A DNA stretch of 64,000 bases. Source: Microbacterium oleivorans (lineage in GTDB: Bacteria > Actinomycetota > Actinomycetes > Actinomycetales > Microbacteriaceae). Under the pieces are notes generated by a model. It was not told where the DNA came from, searched no databases, and worked only from the letters and a program-made list of their open reading frames with translations. Position numbers and translations under genes: made by a program. Within the stretch, counting starts at the first letter, position 1, and each line of letters starts with the position of its first letter. Positions 59,870 to 64,000 of this stretch are shown piece after piece. Where the stretch lies: contig NZ_JAMBOV010000006.1 in the NCBI RefSeq assembly GCF_023715745.1, positions 1 through 64,000 on the forward strand, in the 5' to 3' direction.

Positions 59870-61093
59870 GTGGAACACTCACCGGCGGGCCGCTCGATCG
59901 AGAACCTCGAGGGCGACCCGGAGACCATCACGCGGCGCGGACGTCGCATCGAATCCATCGGCGGGCAGATGATCGCGAGCGCGAACGTCCTCGAGCAGCT
60001 GGTCGGCGAGGGTGATGACCAACGCGGTGAGGCGATCGAGAAGATCCGCGAGATCGTCGGCGACACGCACAGCGAGCTCCGCCGTGCCGGCAACATGTAT
60101 CAGCCGACGGGACCCGTGCTCGTGCGTTACGGCTCCGCGGTCGCGGACGCCAAGCCCCGCATCCGCACCGCTGTCGACGCCTGCGAGGACGCCTGGGCGC
60201 GGTACTCCGCAGCACCCGGCCAGCGGTTCGAGCGGTTCATGCCGTCGCCCGTCGAGGAGGTCGCGGAGCAGCAGGCCGAGGATGACGAGCAGAAGCGTCA
60301 GCTGTACGACGAGTTCCTCCTGCAGGCCCGCACCTTCGATTCCGAGGTCGACACCTGGGAGGACGCGTTCGACGCTGCCGTCGACGGGATCGGCGACATC
60401 CTCGACGGCGCCATAAGGGACAGCTTCTGGGACAACGTCGACGGGGCCGTCGAGGTCGTCCTCCAGGTGCTCACGGTCGTCTCGATCATCGTCGCGATCG
60501 CCGGGATCATCATCGGTGGTCCGCTCTTCGCCCTCATCGGTGCCGTCATCGGGGTGGCGACGCTGCTGCTGACCGCGTACCAGGTGCTCCGCGGCGATGC
60601 GGGCATGGAGAAACTCGTCATCGCCATCATCGGCGTGATCCCGATCGGCAAGATCGGGCTCCTCTTCCGGGGCAGACCCGGCCTCCTCTCGTTCGGCGCG
60701 GAGATGGTCACCGCCTTCCGTCCCTCCTCCTGGTCGGCCGCCGCGGGTCAGCTCGGCAACATCGGGACCGTGTACCGCCTGGCCGGGGGAGGATGGCTCG
60801 GCATCCGCTCCGGTCTCGCCGGCGCGTTCCGGCTCCAGAACCCGACGGGCATCGGCGACATCATGACCCGCTTCATGTTCGGCAAGAACACCACCCAGCT
60901 CACCGAACTGGCCGAGTCGGTCGCCGGAGGGGCGAACGGGTGGTGCAACTCCACGGTCTTCGCCGCGGGATGGGAGATGGCGTACACCACCGTCCGCGGT
61001 GCGCGTCGAGCGGTCGACAACATCGCCGGCTGGACCGGCAACCCCGACCGCAGGATCAGTTCGCAGTACCCGTGGGTGGGAGCCTTCCTGTGA
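59870..61093 (+). CDS. large putative T7SS substrate with membrane segments, cassette B
   Basis: 407 residues with the same layout as the cassette A protein. The N-terminal helical domain (ENLEGDPETITRRGRRIESI, EKIREIVGDTHSELRRAGNMY, LVRYGSAVADAKPRIR) resembles the putative T7SS signal. An acidic linker, two hydrophobic segments (about 200-245) and MEKLVIAIIGVIPIGKIGLL follow. The C-terminal part (about 270-407) differs from cassette A and has no toxin motif I recognise. GTG 59870 has GGAGGGA upstream. The stop overlaps the next gene. Confidence 0.65.
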   Translation: MEHSPAGRSIENLEGDPETITRRGRRIESIGGQMIASANVLEQLVGEGDDQRGEAIEKIREIVGDTHSELRRAGNMYQPTGPVLVRYGSAVADAKPRIRTAVDACEDAWARYSAAPGQRFERFMPSPVEEVAEQQAEDDEQKRQLYDEFLLQARTFDSEVDTWEDAFDAAVDGIGDILDGAIRDSFWDNVDGAVEVVLQVLTVVSIIVAIAGIIIGGPLFALIGAVIGVATLLLTAYQVLRGDAGMEKLVIAIIGVIPIGKIGLLFRGRPGLLSFGAEMVTAFRPSSWSAAAGQLGNIGTVYRLAGGGWLGIRSGLAGAFRLQNPTGIGDIMTRFMFGKNTTQLTELAESVAGGANGWCNSTVFAAGWEMAYTTVRGARRAVDNIAGWTGNPDRRISSQYPWVGAFL

Positions 61094-61761
61094 CCGACAC
61101 GTTGAGCCCCGTCGTCGGTGACGACGAGCGGATGCCGGAGGGCTGGGGTGCCGGTTCCTGGCGGATCACCGGTCACAGCGAGGTGCCCGGATGGCTTCTC
61201 ATCCCGGCCGACCCCGGCAACCGCGACGAGTGGGTCGCCGGCCGCGCGGACGAGATCCGCGCGGCGTGGGGCGAGCACTGGGACGACCGGTGGCACGAGA
61301 CCGTCCCGGCGCTGCTGAGCGCGGGGCTCGACGCACGGCCCGCGGAGGCCGCGCTCGCCTTCCAGATCTGGCCGGTCCCTGCGCCGCTTCTCGCTCAGGT
61401 CAGCGTGTTCTTCGGCGAACGGCCTGCCGTGCTGCCCGAGGAACTGGCGGCCGGCGACCGCTACGTCGCAGACGGTCTCGGTGCGGGCGTCGCGCTCGTG
61501 CGGACCGTGGACGACCCGGTGACGGGGGCGACCCTCGTCGGATGGGAGCTCTCCTTCTTCGGTGAGGAGACTCTCGTGGTCGTGCGGTTCGAGCCGACGG
61601 TCGCGGAGCTGTTCGGGATGCTGGTCGGCCAGTTCCACGCCTTCGTGCACACCCTCGAGTTCCTCGACCCGGAGGGGCTGCCGGTCGTGGCATCCGTTCC
61701 GGCCGACCTCCCGGCGGCCCGCACCGACGAGGACTGGGTCGAGGGGGCGAGTGCACCGTGA
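61090..61761 (+). CDS. T7SS cassette accessory protein Q' (cassette B)
   Basis: 223-residue soluble acidic protein of no known family. Trp-rich N-terminal region (EGWGAGSWRITGHSEVPGW, EHWDDRWHETVPALL), then a beta-rich half (LLAQVSVFFGERPAVLP, GWELSFFGEETLVVVRFEP). It stands in the same setting as protein Q of cassette A, but similarity is weak. The start and stop overlap both neighbours by 4 bases. Confidence 0.55.
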   Translation: MTDTLSPVVGDDERMPEGWGAGSWRITGHSEVPGWLLIPADPGNRDEWVAGRADEIRAAWGEHWDDRWHETVPALLSAGLDARPAEAALAFQIWPVPAPLLAQVSVFFGERPAVLPEELAAGDRYVADGLGAGVALVRTVDDPVTGATLVGWELSFFGEETLVVVRFEPTVAELFGMLVGQFHAFVHTLEFLDPEGLPVVASVPADLPAARTDEDWVEGASAP

Positions 61762-62570
61762 CCTTCCTGCACGAGAACGCGCGTGAGTGGGCGACGGACC
61801 ACTCCGCGGCGGCCGATGTGAGGTTCGGGCGCCTCGAGACGATGGCGTTCCAGCGGCATCCCGAGATCTACGGCGCCTTCGGCGCGGACGGCGCGGCGAC
61901 GGCGTCACGGACGCAGCGACCGGCGCCGACAGCGGGAAGGCGGGCGCTGTTCTGGGTGACGGTGGTGCTCGCGATCATCGGGGCGCTGGCTCCGATCGCG
62001 GCGATCGCGGTCATCAGCGGCGACCGGTTCGACTTCTTCCGCATCGACGCCGAGACCTCGGTCCCCGTCGCATCCGTCTTCTACGGCATCACGGTGGTCG
62101 CGCAGATCGCGGTCCTGGTGTTCTGGGTCGTGCGCGGAGCGCGCTGGGACGGTGTGATCGCCGCCGTCGTCCTGATCGCCGTGATCTTCTCGGGCTTCGG
62201 ATTGGTCGCGGTGCCCAACATCTCGGCGGTGGACGGCTTCACGCAGTGGCAGCCCTGGTACCCCGCCGTCGTCGTCGCGTTCGCCGTGTCGCTCATCGCC
62301 ACCGTCGCGGTCTTCGTGCGCTTCCGGGTGCGCGACGAGCCCGTCGATGTCGCAGACGAGCCCGTCGAAGCCGCGGATCCGCGCGCCGTGCGCGCGGCCG
62401 TCGATCGTCTGCCGGCGACGGAGCGGGATGCGATCCGCGCCGACCGTGACGACGCCCTTGAGATCCTGCATTCGCGAGGATTGGTCGACGAGACCACGCT
62501 GGAGCGCGCGCTCGCCCAGGAGCTCGGCACGCTGTATCTGCTGGATGACACGACCGGAGGTGCCCGATGA
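61758..62570 (+). CDS. T7SS cassette membrane protein R' (cassette B)
   Basis: 270 residues. Soluble N-terminus (RFGRLETMAFQRHPEIYGAFG), four hydrophobic segments (about 55-190), and a cytoplasmic tail with ATERDAIRADRDDALEILHSRGLVDETTLERA, similar to protein R. GTG 61758 overlaps the previous stop; its own stop overlaps the next ATG. Probable membrane component of unknown role. Confidence 0.6.
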   Translation: MTFLHENAREWATDHSAAADVRFGRLETMAFQRHPEIYGAFGADGAATASRTQRPAPTAGRRALFWVTVVLAIIGALAPIAAIAVISGDRFDFFRIDAETSVPVASVFYGITVVAQIAVLVFWVVRGARWDGVIAAVVLIAVIFSGFGLVAVPNISAVDGFTQWQPWYPAVVVAFAVSLIATVAVFVRFRVRDEPVDVADEPVEAADPRAVRAAVDRLPATERDAIRADRDDALEILHSRGLVDETTLERALAQELGTLYLLDDTTGGAR

Positions 62571-63226
62571 CCGGACAGGACGGACTGCAGGCGGGATCGG
62601 AGCGGGTGAGCCTGCGTTCGCTGCTCGGCGCGTCGGCCGACCCGGGCTTCACGCTCGCCCTCCCGACAGGGTGGGTGCGGCGGGAGGCGAACGAGGCGGA
62701 GCGAGAGGCGCTCGACGATCAGGTGAGGACGCGGCTGCGCGACGCGCACCGCCCGGACCTCTACGCGATCATCCAGCCCCTCCTCTCCGACGCCTTCGCC
62801 CGGATGGCCGACGCATCGGTCCTCGCGTTCTTCGCGCCCGCCGCAGGGGACGACGACGCGCTGGCGATTCCTGCGTCGCTGGTGGCCTCGGTACGCACGC
62901 CCATGAGTCCGGGGGACACACTCGACCCGCTCGTGCAGGCGCTCATCCGACAGGAGGGGGCGACGCCGCTGCTCGGGGACAAGCGCTTCCTCCGCCTCGA
63001 GCGCGAGACGCGTCAGGAGTTCCAGGACGCGCCCGTGCGGGTCACGCAGATCGTCTACCTCACGCCGATTCCCGGGACCGGGCGTCGTCGGGGCCTGCAG
63101 TTGACGGGTGCGGTCATCCGCCCCGACGACGCGCCCGCCGATGATCGTCCCAACGTGATGATGAAGACGCTGCTGGACCTGTGCGTCTCGTCGCTCACCT
63201 GGCAGCTGGAGCCGGCCGCGGTCTGA
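62567..63226 (+). CDS. T7SS cassette accessory protein P' (cassette B)
   Basis: 219-residue soluble protein, paralogue of protein P of cassette A: LRDAHRPDLYAII and IVYLTPIPGTGRRRGLQLTG match it, as does the LALPTGW start of the domain (ALPEGW in P). It lies last in cassette B but fourth in cassette A, so gene order has shuffled. Function unknown. No terminator is seen in the 96 bases before the next gene. Confidence 0.6.
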   Translation: MTGQDGLQAGSERVSLRSLLGASADPGFTLALPTGWVRREANEAEREALDDQVRTRLRDAHRPDLYAIIQPLLSDAFARMADASVLAFFAPAAGDDDALAIPASLVASVRTPMSPGDTLDPLVQALIRQEGATPLLGDKRFLRLERETRQEFQDAPVRVTQIVYLTPIPGTGRRRGLQLTGAVIRPDDAPADDRPNVMMKTLLDLCVSSLTWQLEPAAV

Positions 63227-63322
63227 GCCCGTCCGACCCTGCGGGGAGGCGGCGCGGACGCGGCCCACCGCCGTGTCCGATTTCCGCGAGCCGGTGTCTG
63301 CGGAGCATGTCAGGCTGGGGTC

Positions 63323-64000
63323 ATGACGATCGCGCCGATGACCTTCGACGAGCGCTACCGCGCCATCGACGCGAGGGACGTGCGCTTCGACGGGCAGTTC
63401 GTGACCGCGGTCCACTCGACCGGGATCTACTGCCGGCCGAGCTGCCCCGCCCGCACGCCGAAGGCCGCGAACGTCAGCTTCTTCCCGACGAGTGCTGCCG
63501 CGCACGAGGCCGGCTTCCGGGCGTGCAAGCGCTGCCTCCCCGAGGCGACGCCCGGCTCGCCGCAGTGGAACCTCCGCGGCGACGCCGCGGGGCGCGCCAT
63601 GCGGCTGATCGCCGACGGTGTCGTCGACCGCGAGGGCGTGCCGGGTCTCGCGCGGCGCCTCGGCTACTCGGAACGGCACCTCACACGCCTCCTCGCGAGC
63701 GAGCTGGGTGCCGGACCTCTCGCCCTCGCGCGAGCCCATCGCGCACACACCGCCCGGACCCTGCTCGTGGACACCGACCTGCCGATGGCCGATGTCGCAT
63801 TCGCGGCGGGCTTCGGCAGCATCCGCCAGTTCAACGACACGATGACGGAGGTCTTCGCCCTGTCGCCGTCCGAGTTGCGCGCACGCCGACGGAGCGCGTC
63901 GTCGACCGCGGGCGGACGCATCGACCTCGTCCTGCCCGTGCGCGAGCCGTTCGACGCCGTGGGCCTTTTCGGGTGGATGCGCGCGCACGCGATCCCGGGT
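63323..64000 (+). CDS. Ada/AlkA-type DNA repair protein, 3' end missing
   Basis: 226 codons are visible and the frame is open to the window end. The N-terminal Ada Zn-binding domain has the cysteine tetrad C37, C41, C68 and C71 ([20 protein letters not shown]). An AraC-type helix-turn-helix region (about 90-185; [32 protein letters not shown]) follows. From about residue 195 the text [12 protein letters not shown] starts an AlkA N-terminal domain, so this is likely the fused Ada-AlkA form: a 3-methyladenine glycosylase that also senses methyl damage. The expected length is about 480 residues. Confidence 0.9.
   Translation, partial: MTIAPMTFDERYRAIDARDVRFDGQFVTAVHSTGIYCRPSCPARTPKAANVSFFPTSAAAHEAGFRACKRCLPEATPGSPQWNLRGDAAGRAMRLIADGVVDREGVPGLARRLGYSERHLTRLLASELGAGPLALARAHRAHTARTLLVDTDLPMADVAFAAGFGSIRQFNDTMTEVFALSPSELRARRRSASSTAGGRIDLVLPVREPFDAVGLFGWMRAHAIPG

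Overview
The window is high-GC DNA from an actinobacterium. Several features fit the family Microbacteriaceae and the genus Microbacterium best: GTG and TTG starts are common, many genes have a TANNNT -10 box 6 to 9 bases before the start codon, and the content includes a GuaB3-type protein, an actinobacterial pcrA, the neighbourhood sucCD / PerM-like / purN-purH, and an actinobacterial type VII secretion (T7SS) locus. The genus is an inference from gene content and style, not a database match.

Layout. 1-170: 5S rRNA and its terminator, the end of an rRNA operon. 251-9906: housekeeping genes (ABC-F ATPase, GuaB3, SURF1-like, DUF3817, GMP synthase guaA, an orphan histidine kinase, a Bax-inhibitor-1 protein, a glycerophosphodiesterase). 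9904-13284: an MFS exporter behind a structured leader with a possible leaderless upstream ORF, then an ABC ATPase/permease pair. 13437-20545: a large secreted subtilase, a lipoprotein, DUF1684, an aldo/keto reductase, a tRNA-like element and a membrane Ser/Thr kinase. 20546-27692: a cell-surface region with a decayed FUSC gene remnant, two GT2 glycosyltransferases, an intact FUSC membrane protein and a tightly overlapping partner-switching set (PP2C phosphatase, BcsA-like synthase, STAS protein, RsbW-like kinase). 27734-38724: pcrA, an SseB-type protein, a stand-alone LigD-type polymerase and an ATP-dependent ligase (NHEJ-like parts without Ku in view), an AI-2E family exporter, an acyl-CoA dehydrogenase with TetR regulator and operator, a FAD/Rieske oxidoreductase and a small export protein. 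38877-48795: a DesKR-like two-component pair, an APH-type kinase, sucCD, an NCS2 purine permease, a PerM-like protein, purN and purH. 48925-63226: the T7SS locus. 63323-end: the start of an Ada/AlkA-type DNA repair gene, cut by the window edge.

The two most unusual parts are the 23.8-27.7 kb operon and the T7SS locus. In the operon, all four genes overlap, the synthase carries about 150 extra residues between its catalytic motifs, and no sigma factor is present, so the switch may control polysaccharide synthesis directly. In the T7SS locus, an FHA/RDD membrane protein and a 1509-residue FtsK/EssC-like ATPase are followed by two tandem cassettes. Each cassette has a WXG100-size protein, a small protein with an FESRWDDRR motif, a ~407-residue membrane-spanning putative substrate and three accessory proteins. 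The cassettes have diverged strongly, except for a 425-bp segment carrying promoter and WXG100 gene that differs at only two positions. A shared upstream motif precedes the transcription units of this locus.
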